A DNA stretch of 64,000 bases. It comes from Hydrogenophaga sp. A37 (lineage in GTDB: Bacteria; Pseudomonadota; Gammaproteobacteria; Burkholderiales; Burkholderiaceae_C). Under the pieces are notes generated by a model. The model did no database searches. It had not been told where the DNA came from and saw only the letters and a program-made list of their open reading frames with translations. Below, one piece after another: positions 35,045 to 43,159 of the stretch (positions within the stretch are counted from its first letter, which is position 1; every line of letters begins with the position of its first letter). Both the position numbers and the translations under genes were made by a program. The stretch is from the NCBI RefSeq assembly GCF_002001205.1, contig NZ_MUNZ01000054.1:1-64000 (forward strand). The letters run 5' to 3'.

Positions 35045-36271
35045 CTACCCTTTCACACACAACACCTGCTTGAGCGTGTACACCACCTCCACCAGGTCCT
35101 TCTGCGCCTCCATCACCGCGTCGATGTCCTTGTAGGCCATCGGAATCTCGTCGATCACGGCTTCGTCTTTGCGGCACTCCACGCCTTCGGTGGCCTTGAT
35201 CTGGTCCGCGACGGTGAACATTTTCTTGGCCTTGGTGCGGCTCATCACGCGGCCTGCGCCGTGGCTGCAGCTCTCGAAGCTCTCGGGGTTGCCGAGGCCG
35301 CGCACGATGTAGCTGCGCGCGCCCATGCTCCCCGGGATGATCCCGAGCTCGCCCTTCTTCGCGCTCACCGCTCCCTTGCGCGTCACGAACACCTCTTCAC
35401 CGAAGTGCGTTTCCTTCTGCACGTAGTTGTGGTGGCAGTTCACGGCTTCCACGTGCGCCTCGAAGGGCTTGGTGATGACCTGGCGCACGGTGGCGACCAG
35501 GTTCTTCATCATCACCTCGCGGTTCAGGCGCGCGAACTTCTGCGCCCAGCCTACGCCGCGCACGTAGTCGCCGAAGTACTGGGAACCTTCCTCGAAGTAC
35601 GCCAGGTTCTGGTCGGGCAGATGGCAGTTGTTGCGCTCCGCGTCCTTCTTCGCCAGCTCGATGAAGGTCGTGCCGATGGCATTCCCCACGCCACGCGAAC
35701 CCGAGTGCAGCATGAACCACACGGCACCCGCTTCGTCGAGGCAGACCTCGATGAAGTGGTTGCCGGTTCCGAGCGTTCCCAGGTGCTTGTGGTTGTTGGT
35801 GTTCTTCAGGCGCGGGTACTTCTCGCAGATCGCGTCGAACTCGTCCTTGAGCGTGGCCCAGGCCTCATCCACCAGCGAAGGCGGGTTCTCCCAGGTGCCC
35901 TTGTCGCGCCCCGCACGCTGTCGGATCGGCGTCATGCCGTGCGGCACGGCCTTCTCGATCGCGGCGCGCAGCGGCCCCAGGTTGTCGGGCAGGTCTTCAG
36001 CGCGCAGCGTGGTCTTGCAGGCCATCATTCCGCAGCCGATGTCCACCCCCACCGCGGCGGGGATGATGGCCTTGAAGGTCGAGACCACCGAGCCCACGGT
36101 AGCGCCAATCCCCAGGTGCACGTCGGGCATGGCCGCGATGTGTTTGAACACGATGGGCAGGCGCGCGGTGTTGGCCAGCTGCTTCTTCGCTTCGTCTTCG
36201 ACGGGCACGCCGCGGGTCCACATCTTGATGGGCACGCCACCTTCGGGCTGTTCGGTGTTGTAGTTGTTCAT
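35045..36271 (-). CDS. rtcB: RNA-splicing ligase RtcB
   Basis: A 408-residue ligase, the same length as the E. coli enzyme. It joins RNA 2',3'-cyclic-phosphate or 3'-phosphate ends to 5'-OH ends using GTP and Mn. Metal ligands and catalytic residues are in place: Cys80 (GVDIGCGM), His172 (GTGNHF), His189 (LHSGSRG), His281 (CHHNYV) and the guanylylated His337 (SCSHGAGR). Start ATG 36271 gives the usual N-terminus leading to VPIKMWTRGVP and has a GAGGA site; the longer frame overlaps the third Y RNA. Its last 70 or so bases are duplicated in the scar at 33431. Confidence 0.97.
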   Translation of the reverse strand: MNNYNTEQPEGGVPIKMWTRGVPVEDEAKKQLANTARLPIVFKHIAAMPDVHLGIGATVGSVVSTFKAIIPAAVGVDIGCGMMACKTTLRAEDLPDNLGPLRAAIEKAVPHGMTPIRQRAGRDKGTWENPPSLVDEAWATLKDEFDAICEKYPRLKNTNNHKHLGTLGTGNHFIEVCLDEAGAVWFMLHSGSRGVGNAIGTTFIELAKKDAERNNCHLPDQNLAYFEEGSQYFGDYVRGVGWAQKFARLNREVMMKNLVATVRQVITKPFEAHVEAVNCHHNYVQKETHFGEEVFVTRKGAVSAKKGELGIIPGSMGARSYIVRGLGNPESFESCSHGAGRVMSRTKAKKMFTVADQIKATEGVECRKDEAVIDEIPMAYKDIDAVMEAQKDLVEVVYTLKQVLCVKG

Positions 36272-36297
36272 GTTGTTCCTCGCATCTTGATCAAAAG

Positions 36298-36447
36298 GCA
36301 TGTCCCGTTGCGACAAGGGTTGGTGAAACATTTTCGTGCTCTACCAGACTGAGCTACGGCCCCCCAGTGATGGAGCCGACGGGATTCGAACCCGCGACAT
36401 CGAGCGTTGTAGGCTGTAGTTCCACCGGCATTCGCCGCGAGACATGC
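36298..36447 (-). ncRNA. yrlA: Y RNA-like ncRNA, unit 3, with a circularly permuted tRNA-like domain
   Basis: Reading the minus strand, GCATGTC...GACATGC starts a 16-bp outer stem with two mismatches. A conserved ATGCC bulge and the inner stem GGTGGAAC/GTTTCACC follow. Inside is a tRNA mimic in permuted order. It has a T arm with loop TTCGAAT and stem GCGGG/CCCGT. Next is a 7-bp acceptor-like stem CGGCTCC/GGGGCCG closed by the 8-base loop ATCACTGG, and then a D arm GCTC-AGTCTGGTA-GAGC. Bacterial YrlA RNAs are known to mimic tRNA and to bind Ro through the stem. The location between rsr and rtcB matches the known rsr-yrl-rtcBA arrangement. Confidence 0.88.
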
Positions 36448-36458
36448 AAAAAAAGGCA

Positions 36459-36552
36459 GCGCGACAAGGGATGACAAGACATGGCCATGCCGGTTTCCCG
36501 GTTGAGGAGTCGAACCCCCGGCGTTCCGATGTAGTCCTGTCGGCATTCGCGC
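36459..36552 (-). ncRNA. Y RNA-like ncRNA, unit 2, with a reduced tRNA-like domain
   Basis: Outer stem GCGCGA/TCGCGC, the same ATGCC bulge, and inner stem GACAGGAC/GTCTTGTC with the same G-U pair as the other units. The loop holds a T-arm-like element (GGGGGTTCGACTCCTC) and a short CCGG-GAAA-CCGG hairpin with a GNRA-type tetraloop where unit 3 has its acceptor-like stem. A run of seven T residues (36454 to 36448 on the minus strand) follows the outer stem and could end or process the RNA. Confidence 0.82.
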
Positions 36553-36577
36553 AAAAAATCATCCTTTCAACAGCCCC

Positions 36578-36644
36578 CGCGTGGCGACAAACGATTGGTG
36601 AGACGAGACAGTTTGGATGTAGTCCCACCGGCATTCGCCACGCG
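36578..36644 (-). ncRNA. Y RNA-like ncRNA, unit 1, minimal stem-loop
   Basis: A 67-nt element. The perfect 10-bp outer stem CGCGTGGCGA/TCGCCACGCG is followed by the conserved ATGCC bulge, the inner stem GGTGGGAC/GTCTCACC and a simple 17-base loop without a tRNA-like module. It shares with units 2 and 3 the 5' block GCGAATGCC...GACTACA (unit 3 reads AACTACA) and the 3' block TTGTCGC. It begins 17 bases after the rsr stop codon, so it is expected at the 3' end of the rsr message. Confidence 0.78.
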
Positions 36645-36661
36645 ACGACACATTCATCGCT

Positions 36662-38236
36662 TTACTGCTGGGCCAGTGAGACCTTTTGAATCTCGCCCAC
36701 CCAGTGGTCTGCGCCGGCATTGCCCTTGGCAAACTGCGCCAGCATCGTGAACACCGCGTCCGAGAAGCCACCGACATTCAGGATGTCGGCCCGCTCCACG
36801 GCCTGCGAGGTGCGGCCCGGCTGGATGTCGATGCACACCAGCCGCGCCTGCGGGCAACGCTGCTTGAGTTTTTCCCACTCGATCAGCGTCTGCGTCGCGC
36901 CACCGCGCCGCGCATCGACCCACGACTCGTTGTCCGAGACGAGGACCACCAGATCCACCTTCGCGCGCTCCTTGTTCAGCAAGGCCAGCGGCGCGCTGCA
37001 GTTGGTGCCACCACCGCCGATGGCGGCCAGCGCCTGGGCGTTGGTCATCACCGAGTCGCGGGGGTTCAACGTCAGCTTCACCACATCGCGTTCGAACGGC
37101 AGCACACGGGCCTGCGGGTTCTTTCGCAACACCGCCGCCGCCACCAGGGCCGCCACATCGATGCAACGCACTGAAGAGGTGGCACCCACGCGGTGGCCTG
37201 TCACGGGCGAACCCATGGAGCCCGACACGTCGGGGCACACCACGACCTGGCCTTCCAACGCAGGCACGTTCACCAGCGCGGCTTCCATCGCGTCCTGCAG
37301 CGCCTCGCGCACCGCTGCGGGCACGCCCTCACCACAGGCCTTGAAGGCCGCCATCAACTGGTACGGGAACACCCGCGCCTTGGCCACCGCCACCGGGTCG
37401 CGCAGCTTGGCCGCGATCACCTCGGTCATGCCGGCTTGCTCGAACACACCGTGCCGCGCAAAGGTGTTCAGGTTCTGACGCACCATCTGCCACGAACCGG
37501 CGCGGGCCATCTGCGCCCAGTGCGCGGCTTGCAGCTCCAGCGCGGTCAGCATCTGGAACGGCACGTCCGGCACCTCCGTCATTTCGCCCTGGGCCAGCGC
37601 GCGCTTGAAACGCTCGAAGGCTTGGGTGGCGGGCGGCAGCCCGGCTTCGTCGAACGGCTTGCCGATCAGCCAGGCGAACCAGGCCGCGCGCCAGGCCTCG
37701 GTGGGCTTGGGGTGCACCATCTTCACCACGTCGGCGAGCGTTGGCGTGTTGCCCACGGCGGCGTTCAGCAGCTGCTTCTCGCTCGCGTTGAGCAGCCATT
37801 GCTGCACCAGCTTCTTGGGCCGCGTGCCCAGGGACTTGCGACCCAGGGCGCCGCTGCGCAGCATCTGCACGAAACCGCGCAGCGTCTTGCCGTTGTCCAC
37901 CACGCGGCCGAACACCTGCGACAGCAGATTCACATCACGCACCGCCAGCATCGAAGCCAGCAGCACAGGCATGTCCTTCATGAAGGCAGCCTGGCGGGCG
38001 TACACCGCCGTCTTCGCCACGAAAGCGGGCTCCACCTGCGCGGCCAGCGCCTGCACAGCGTCGAGCTGCGACTGCGCGTCGGCGTAGAAGGTCTGGCTCA
38101 GGCAACCGGTGGCTGCGATCTGCGCCAGTTGGTGCTGGGGGCTCAGGGCGTAGGCGGGAGCGCCCGCCTGGTTCTGGGCCGTGGCCTGGGGCAGCAGCTG
38201 GCCCTTGAGCGTTTGAAAGAGTTGGGTGTTGACCAT
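36662..38236 (-). CDS. rsr: Ro60-like TROVE-domain protein
   Basis: A 524-residue bacterial Ro orthologue. The TROVE domain occupies about 15-330 as a helical HEAT-like ring, with patterns such as RQAAFMKDMPVLLASMLAVRD and PKKLVQQWLLNASE. The C-terminal von Willebrand A domain has an intact MIDAS motif DVSGS (336-340). Ro binds Y RNA on its outer surface and the 3' ends of misfolded or damaged RNAs in its ring, often guiding exonucleases. Start ATG 38236 has GGAGAA six bases upstream. First gene of the sigma-54 operon; the Y RNAs follow its stop. Confidence 0.96.
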   Translation of the reverse strand: MVNTQLFQTLKGQLLPQATAQNQAGAPAYALSPQHQLAQIAATGCLSQTFYADAQSQLDAVQALAAQVEPAFVAKTAVYARQAAFMKDMPVLLASMLAVRDVNLLSQVFGRVVDNGKTLRGFVQMLRSGALGRKSLGTRPKKLVQQWLLNASEKQLLNAAVGNTPTLADVVKMVHPKPTEAWRAAWFAWLIGKPFDEAGLPPATQAFERFKRALAQGEMTEVPDVPFQMLTALELQAAHWAQMARAGSWQMVRQNLNTFARHGVFEQAGMTEVIAAKLRDPVAVAKARVFPYQLMAAFKACGEGVPAAVREALQDAMEAALVNVPALEGQVVVCPDVSGSMGSPVTGHRVGATSSVRCIDVAALVAAAVLRKNPQARVLPFERDVVKLTLNPRDSVMTNAQALAAIGGGGTNCSAPLALLNKERAKVDLVVLVSDNESWVDARRGGATQTLIEWEKLKQRCPQARLVCIDIQPGRTSQAVERADILNVGGFSDAVFTMLAQFAKGNAGADHWVGEIQKVSLAQQ

Positions 38237-38276
38237 GTTGTTCTCCGTGTGCATTCAACTTGTGTGCCTTCTTCAT

Positions 38277-38292
38277 TGCAACGGGTGTGCCA
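38277..38292 (-). promoter_or_regulatory. sigma-54 promoter of the rsr-rtc operon
   Basis: On the minus strand TGGCAC-ACCCG-TTGCA matches the sigma-54 -24/-12 consensus (TGGCAC-N5-TTGCW) exactly. It lies 41 bp upstream of the rsr start, leaving a short leader. RtcR, the enhancer-binding activator encoded divergently, is the expected partner. Confidence 0.95.
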
Positions 38293-38333
38293 GGTCTGGG
38301 TGTTGTGGAGACGATTTCTGAAAGCTTGTTGAT

Positions 38334-38345
38334 TTCATTGATGAA
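38334..38345. promoter_or_regulatory. candidate RtcR upstream activator site
   Basis: A perfect dyad TTCATTGATGAA lies about 42 bp upstream of the -24 element in the rsr/rtcR divergent region. Position and symmetry suit an enhancer-binding protein, but a single palindrome is weak evidence and I know no RtcR consensus to compare it with. Confidence 0.3.
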
Positions 38346-38435
38346 TATCTCTTTTTTGGTGTTGATAGATGCATCAGCTTCCGCGTCGATCACACACAGA
38401 ACTAGAATTTGAACCAGTTTTCTATCTATAAAGCT

Positions 38436-40052
38436 ATGCCAAAAAAAACCGTCGTCATCGGATTCCTCGGTACCCAGCTCGACAGCGGGCGTGGCGCGGG
38501 GCGCTGGGAGAAGTGGCGCCCCACGGTGTCGCTGGTGCAGCACGAGGACATGCAGGTGCACCGGCTGGAGCTGCTCTACACACGGCCGCACCAGGCGCTG
38601 GCCGACCAGCTGAAACAGGACATCGGCACCACCTCGCCCGACACCGAGGTGCGCTTGGTGCCACTGGAGATGGCCGACCCCTGGGACTTCGGCGAGGTCT
38701 ATGGCGTGCTGTACGACTGGGTGAAGCAGTACCGCTTTCAGCCCGAGAAAGAGCGCTACTGGACGCACATCACCACCGGCACGCACGTGGCGCAGATCTG
38801 CATGTTTCTGCTCACCGAGTCGCGGCTGATCCCGGGTGTGCTGCTGCAGACCTCGCCGCCCAAGAAGCAGACGAGTGCCAACCCGGGCAGCTACGCGCTG
38901 ATCGACCTCGACCTCTCGCGCTACGACGGCCTGGCGCAGCGCTTTGACCAGGCGCAGCGCGACGCGCTGGATTTCCTCAAGAGCGGCATCGCCACGCGCA
39001 ACGCCGATTTCAACGCGCTAATCGAAGAGATCGAGCGCGTGGCCCTGCGCTCGAAGGCGCCGATCTTGCTCACCGGGCCGACGGGCGCGGGCAAGTCGCA
39101 CCTGGCGCGACGCATGTTCGAGCTGAAGAAATCGCGCCACCAGGTGGCCGGCGATTTCGTCGAGGTGAACTGCGCCACGCTGCAGGGCGAGGGCGCGGCG
39201 TCCACGCTGTTTGGCCACAAAAAGGGTGCCTTCACCGGCGCCGCGAGCGACCGCGCGGGCCTGCTGCGCACGGCACACGGGGGCGTCTTGTTTCTCGACG
39301 AGATCGGCGAGCTGGGCCTGGACGAACAGGCGATGCTGCTGAAAGCCGTGGAAGAAAAGCGCTTTTACCCGGTGGGCAGCGACCGCGAGGCGAGCAGCGA
39401 CTTCCAGTTGATCGCCGGCACGAACCGCGACCTGCGGGTGGATGTGCTCGAAGGGCGTTTTCGCGAAGACCTGTACGCGCGCATCAACCTCTGGTCGTAC
39501 ACGCTGCCCGGGCTCGCGCAGCGGCCTCAGGACATCGAGCCCAATGTGGACCACCTGGTGACGCGCTGCGCCGCCGAGCTGGGCCGCGCGGTGCGCTTCA
39601 ACGCCGAGGCCAAGGCGCTGTACCTGCGCTTCGCGCAGTCGTCCGAGGCCCTGTGGAGCGGCAACTTCCGCGACCTGGCCGCGAGCGTGACGCGGCTGTG
39701 CACGCTGGCCGAAGGCGGGCGCATCGCGGTGCCGCTGGTCGAGGCGGAGCTGCAGCGCCTGCGCTGGCTCTGGCAGATGAACCAGGCGGGGGGCGACGTG
39801 GCCCGCCTGGCCGACGACGCCGTCGATCTGGCCGATCTGCTGAGCGCCGACGCGCTGGGCCAGATCGACCTGTTTGACAAGCTGCAACTCCTGGCCGTGG
39901 TGCGCGTGTGCCGCGCCTCGCGCACGCTCTCGGAAGCCGGGCGCACGCTCTTCGACCGCTCGCGCACCCAGCGCTCGGTGGTCAACGACGCCGACCGCTT
40001 GCGCAAGTACCTGCAGAAGCACGGTCTGCGCTGGGAGCAGGTGTCGCGCTGA
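38436..40052 (+). CDS. rtcR: RtcR, sigma-54-dependent activator of the RNA-repair operon
   Basis: A 538-residue bacterial enhancer-binding protein. The N-terminal sensory domain (1-180, CARF-like: VVIGFLGTQLD, HITTGTHVAQIC) is thought to recognise tRNA fragments with 2',3'-cyclic phosphate ends. The AAA+ domain has Walker A GPTGAGKS (214-221), the sigma-54 contact loop GAFTGA (264-269) and Walker B VLFLDEIGELG. A C-terminal Fis-like helix-turn-helix follows (ASRTLSEAGRTLFDRSRT). Start ATG 38436 gives the usual MxKKTV N-terminus; a TTG at 38409 is in frame. It is divergent from rsr. Confidence 0.96.
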   Translation: MPKKTVVIGFLGTQLDSGRGAGRWEKWRPTVSLVQHEDMQVHRLELLYTRPHQALADQLKQDIGTTSPDTEVRLVPLEMADPWDFGEVYGVLYDWVKQYRFQPEKERYWTHITTGTHVAQICMFLLTESRLIPGVLLQTSPPKKQTSANPGSYALIDLDLSRYDGLAQRFDQAQRDALDFLKSGIATRNADFNALIEEIERVALRSKAPILLTGPTGAGKSHLARRMFELKKSRHQVAGDFVEVNCATLQGEGAASTLFGHKKGAFTGAASDRAGLLRTAHGGVLFLDEIGELGLDEQAMLLKAVEEKRFYPVGSDREASSDFQLIAGTNRDLRVDVLEGRFREDLYARINLWSYTLPGLAQRPQDIEPNVDHLVTRCAAELGRAVRFNAEAKALYLRFAQSSEALWSGNFRDLAASVTRLCTLAEGGRIAVPLVEAELQRLRWLWQMNQAGGDVARLADDAVDLADLLSADALGQIDLFDKLQLLAVVRVCRASRTLSEAGRTLFDRSRTQRSVVNDADRLRKYLQKHGLRWEQVSR

Positions 40053-40213
40053 GCGCGCGTATACCCGATCCCGCCCATCCGTGCTGACCGCCCCACCCAT
40101 GTCGTGAGCGGTGCCGCTGCCGGCGCCATCGCCAGCAGAGTTGCCTGCGCTGCGACAAGATGCACGGTCCGCCCACGCCGTGTGGGCGCCCCACCCCATC
40201 GGAGAATTCCCCC

Positions 40214-40879
40214 ATGAGCGATCTGTCGCAACCCATCCAAGCCCCCGCCCTGATTGACAAGCTGCAGTGGCGCTACGCCACCAAGAAGATGGACGCCGCC
40301 AAGGCCGTGCCGCAAGACAAGGTGGACCGCATCGTCGAAGCCGCGCGCCTGGCACCCACGTCCAGCGGCCTGCAGCCCTACGAGATCATCGTCGTCACCA
40401 GCAAGGCCGTGCGCGAGCAGATCCAGCCCATCGCCTGGAACCAGGCGCAGATCACCGACGGCTCGCACCTGCTGGTGTTCGCCGCCTGGGACAACTACAC
40501 CGCCGAGCGCATCAACCACATGTTCGACCTGACCAACGAACAGCGCGGCGGCACCAACGAAGGCTGGGAAAACTACCGCCAGATGCTGCTGAACAGCTAC
40601 CCGCAGCGCGATGCCGAGGTGAACTTCAACCACGCCGCGCGCCAGGCCTACATCGGACTCGGTGCTGCGCTGATCGCCGCCGCGTTTGAAGAGGTGGACA
40701 GCACGCCCATGGAAGGCTTCGACCCGGCCAAGCTGGACGAGATCCTGAAGCTGCGCGAGCGCGGCCTGCGCAGCGTCGCCATCGTGCCGCTGGGCTACCG
40801 CGCCGACGAAGGCGACTGGCTGGTGAACCTGAAGAAGGTGCGTCGCCCGCTGGAGCAGTTCGCGACCGAAGTGAAGTGA
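40214..40879 (+). CDS. NfsB-like nitroreductase family protein
   Basis: A 221-residue flavin-dependent NAD(P)H oxidoreductase. It has the RYATKKMD start region typical of NfsB-type nitroreductases, the FMN-binding LAPTSSGLQPYEIIVV, the central ARQAYIGLGAALIAAAFEEVDSTPMEGFD, and the C-terminal VAIVPLGYRADEGDW. Likely substrates are nitroaromatics or quinones. Start ATG 40214 has GGAGAA upstream; an earlier ATG at 40160 lies in unconserved sequence. The 160 bp after rtcR contain nothing I can assign. Confidence 0.93.
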   Translation: MSDLSQPIQAPALIDKLQWRYATKKMDAAKAVPQDKVDRIVEAARLAPTSSGLQPYEIIVVTSKAVREQIQPIAWNQAQITDGSHLLVFAAWDNYTAERINHMFDLTNEQRGGTNEGWENYRQMLLNSYPQRDAEVNFNHAARQAYIGLGAALIAAAFEEVDSTPMEGFDPAKLDEILKLRERGLRSVAIVPLGYRADEGDWLVNLKKVRRPLEQFATEVK

Positions 40880-40897
40880 TGTGATCGGCTGCGGGCC

Positions 40898-42463
40898 TCA
40901 CGCGGCCTGCAGCGCGTGTCGGTCGATCCGGAGCACCGACACAGACGCCACCAGCCCGCGCGCCTGATCGTCCAGGCTCTGCGAGGCGGCGGCGGTCTCT
41001 TCGACCAGTGCCGCGTTCTGCTGTGTGGCCTGGTCCAGCTGGGTGATGGCCTCGCCCATCTGGCCCACGCCGATGCTCTGCTCCTGCATGGCACCCGCTA
41101 TGTCGACCACCAACTGGCTCACACGGCGGATGGCGCCGACCACCTCGGTCATCGCGGTGCCGGCCTGGTCGGCCAGCTGCGTGCCCGAGCCGACCTGGTC
41201 CACGCTCGCCTGAATCAGTTGCTTGATCTGCCGCGCCGCGTCGGCCGACCGGCCGGCCAGCGACCGCACCTCGGCGGCCACCACCGCGAAACCCCGGCCC
41301 TGTTCGCCCGCGCGGGCCGCTTCCACCGCGGCGTTGAGCGCGAGGATGTTGGTCTGGAAAGCGATGCCGTCAATCACCCCGATGATCTCGGCGATGCGCC
41401 GCGACGAGCCGTCGATGCTGCGCATGGTGCGCACCACCGCGGCCACCGTTTCGCCGCCGGCCTCGGCCACGCGCGAGGCGTCGGTCGCCAGCGTGCGGGC
41501 CGCCTGAGCGCTGTCGGCCGTGATGGCGATGGCGCTGCCCAGCTGTTCCATCGACGCGGCCGACTGCTCCAGCGCACTGGCCTGGGCTTCGGTGCGACTG
41601 CTCAGGTCTTTGTTGGCGCTGGCGATCTGTGCCGAGGCCGAGCCCACGTGCTCTACCCCGCGGTGCACCTGACCCACCAGGCTGCGCAGCCCGTCCTGCA
41701 TGGCGCTCAGCGCCCGCATCAGATCGGCCACTTCGTCCCGTCCCTGCACCTCGACGGTCTGCGTGAGGTCGCCGGCCGCGATGCGCCCCGCCACCGCCAC
41801 GCCCTGCCGCAGCGGTCGCACGATGCTGCGCGCCAGCACCACCGAGGCCAGCAGGCCCAGGACCAGCGCGGCCGCGCCCAGCCCCAGCTGGAGGCGGTCG
41901 GCGAACACGATGGCGCCGCTCACGGTCTCACCGCGCTGCTGCGCCAGTTCGTCCTGCAGGCGGCGCAAGGTGTCGATCGGCTGCTGCAGGCGCGCCAGTG
42001 CCGGCAAGGTCTCGCTGCGCATCAGCTGCTGCGCCTCGTCGAGGCGGCTGGCTTGCACCAACGGCCCGACCTTGACGAAGGACGCCACGTAGGCGGCGCG
42101 GGCCGAGCGCAGGTCCGCCAGCGCGGCCTTGCCCTGGGGCAGCGCCACCAGCCGGTCCAGCGTGAGCAGGGCCTCGTCGATGGCCTTGCGGTTGGCGTCG
42201 ATGCGCGCCTGCACCGCCGGCCACTGCGACGGCTCCACCAGCAGCAGCTCGGCCGTGTTCAGACCGTTGGCGCGCGTGGCCGTGTCGATGACCGACACCG
42301 CGCCCACCTTCACCAGCTCCTGCCCGATCAGCTGGCTGTTTTCACGCCCGATCTCCTGCAGCGACAGGACCGCCGACACCACCAGCCCGACAATGAGCAA
42401 CAACATCAACCCGAAACCGGCCGCCAACCGCGCACCGATCCGGAACCTCGACACATCCCACAT
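40898..42463 (-). CDS. methyl-accepting chemotaxis protein
   Basis: A 521-residue inner-membrane receptor. First membrane helix at about 12-34, a periplasmic four-helix-type sensor (35-190), and a second membrane helix near 190-212. A HAMP domain ([22 protein letters not shown]) and the cytoplasmic signalling hairpin follow, with the invariant tip ([20 protein letters not shown], then [18 protein letters not shown]). The C-terminus (ALQAA) lacks the NWETF-type methyltransferase tether. The ligand is unknown; the neighbouring aromatic-acid genes make an aromatic attractant possible. AGGAG precedes ATG 42463. Confidence 0.95.
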   Translation of the reverse strand: MWDVSRFRIGARLAAGFGLMLLLIVGLVVSAVLSLQEIGRENSQLIGQELVKVGAVSVIDTATRANGLNTAELLLVEPSQWPAVQARIDANRKAIDEALLTLDRLVALPQGKAALADLRSARAAYVASFVKVGPLVQASRLDEAQQLMRSETLPALARLQQPIDTLRRLQDELAQQRGETVSGAIVFADRLQLGLGAAALVLGLLASVVLARSIVRPLRQGVAVAGRIAAGDLTQTVEVQGRDEVADLMRALSAMQDGLRSLVGQVHRGVEHVGSASAQIASANKDLSSRTEAQASALEQSAASMEQLGSAIAITADSAQAARTLATDASRVAEAGGETVAAVVRTMRSIDGSSRRIAEIIGVIDGIAFQTNILALNAAVEAARAGEQGRGFAVVAAEVRSLAGRSADAARQIKQLIQASVDQVGSGTQLADQAGTAMTEVVGAIRRVSQLVVDIAGAMQEQSIGVGQMGEAITQLDQATQQNAALVEETAAASQSLDDQARGLVASVSVLRIDRHALQAA

Positions 42464-42613
42464 GTTGGACTCCTGGCGCACGGACACCGTGGCCTGATCA
42501 GAGGTTTTCGACCGGTGGAGGTGCCGCTGCATACCTCGGAAGAACGATGCGACCGCAGCAGAAGGAGGACCCTGCATCGTCCCGCCCGCGGCGGCGCGGC
42601 GGAACCAGGGCGG

Positions 42614-43033
42614 TTACTGCCCCACGGCCTGCCGGGCCAGCTTGAGAAAGCGCGCGCGGTCGGCCTCGCTCAATGACGGCAGGATGTCGTCTTGCAGGCC
42701 CCGCACGACCGGGACCAGTGCCTTGAAGATGCGTTGCCCTTCGGGCGTCAACGACAGTTCGCGCGCCCGGCGGTCCCGCTCGCTGACGACGCGGCGCACC
42801 CACCCCTTCTGTTCCAGACGCTCGATGACGCCGCCAATGGTGGCGCGGTCGTAGGCAATCATTTCGGCCACCCGCGCCTGGTCCGTTCCGGGCTGGTTGT
42901 GGATCGCGTCGAGTGCCGCGAACTGCACCGGCGTCAGATCAAAACCCGCTTCCTGCGTGCGCTGCACGAAGACCAGGGTGGACTGCTGGTGCAGGCGGCG
43001 GATCAGGTGCCCGGCCATGTCGAGAGAGTCCAT
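42614..43033 (-). CDS. mobR: MobR-like MarR-family repressor
   Basis: A 139-residue winged-helix regulator: TPVQFAALDAIHNQPGTDQARVAEM, recognition helix DRATIGGVIERLEQKGWV and wing ERDRRARELSLTPEG. It is divergent from the mobA-like hydroxylase. In Comamonas testosteroni the MarR-type MobR represses the divergent mobA and responds to 3-hydroxybenzoate; orientation and neighbour agree here. Start ATG 43033 has a GGAG site; the upstream ATG 43051 is less likely. The gene symbol is by analogy. Confidence 0.85.
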   Translation of the reverse strand: MDSLDMAGHLIRRLHQQSTLVFVQRTQEAGFDLTPVQFAALDAIHNQPGTDQARVAEMIAYDRATIGGVIERLEQKGWVRRVVSERDRRARELSLTPEGQRIFKALVPVVRGLQDDILPSLSEADRARFLKLARQAVGQ

Positions 43034-43060
43034 GCTCGCGCTCCGTTTCAAAGGTTATTG

Positions 43061-43079
43061 ATAAGTATACGTACCTTAT
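43061..43079. promoter_or_regulatory. candidate MobR operator
   Basis: ATAAGTATACGTACCTTAT has matching ATAAG/CTTAT ends around a TATACGTAC core. It lies in the AT-rich divergent region, 28 bp upstream of mobR and about 80 bp upstream of mobA. MarR dimers bind palindromes of this size. Confidence 0.6.
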
Positions 43080-43159
43080 TGACAAACAATAGTAAGCATA
43101 GATATCATTTGCACACGCACCGACCTTTCATGGTGTTCTTCAAACCCAGGAGACAAGCA

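Noticed and set aside
36300-36440. A canonical tRNA gene on the minus strand (GGTTCGAATCC-type T loop and D arm).
   Set aside because: The 3' half precedes the 5' half and the acceptor-like stem is closed by a loop, so it is a permuted tRNA-like domain inside a Y RNA, not a tRNA.
36268-36777. Several short minus-strand open frames across the rsr-rtcB gap.
   Set aside because: They overlap the three structured RNA elements, have no conserved protein pattern, and share the repeats at DNA rather than protein level.
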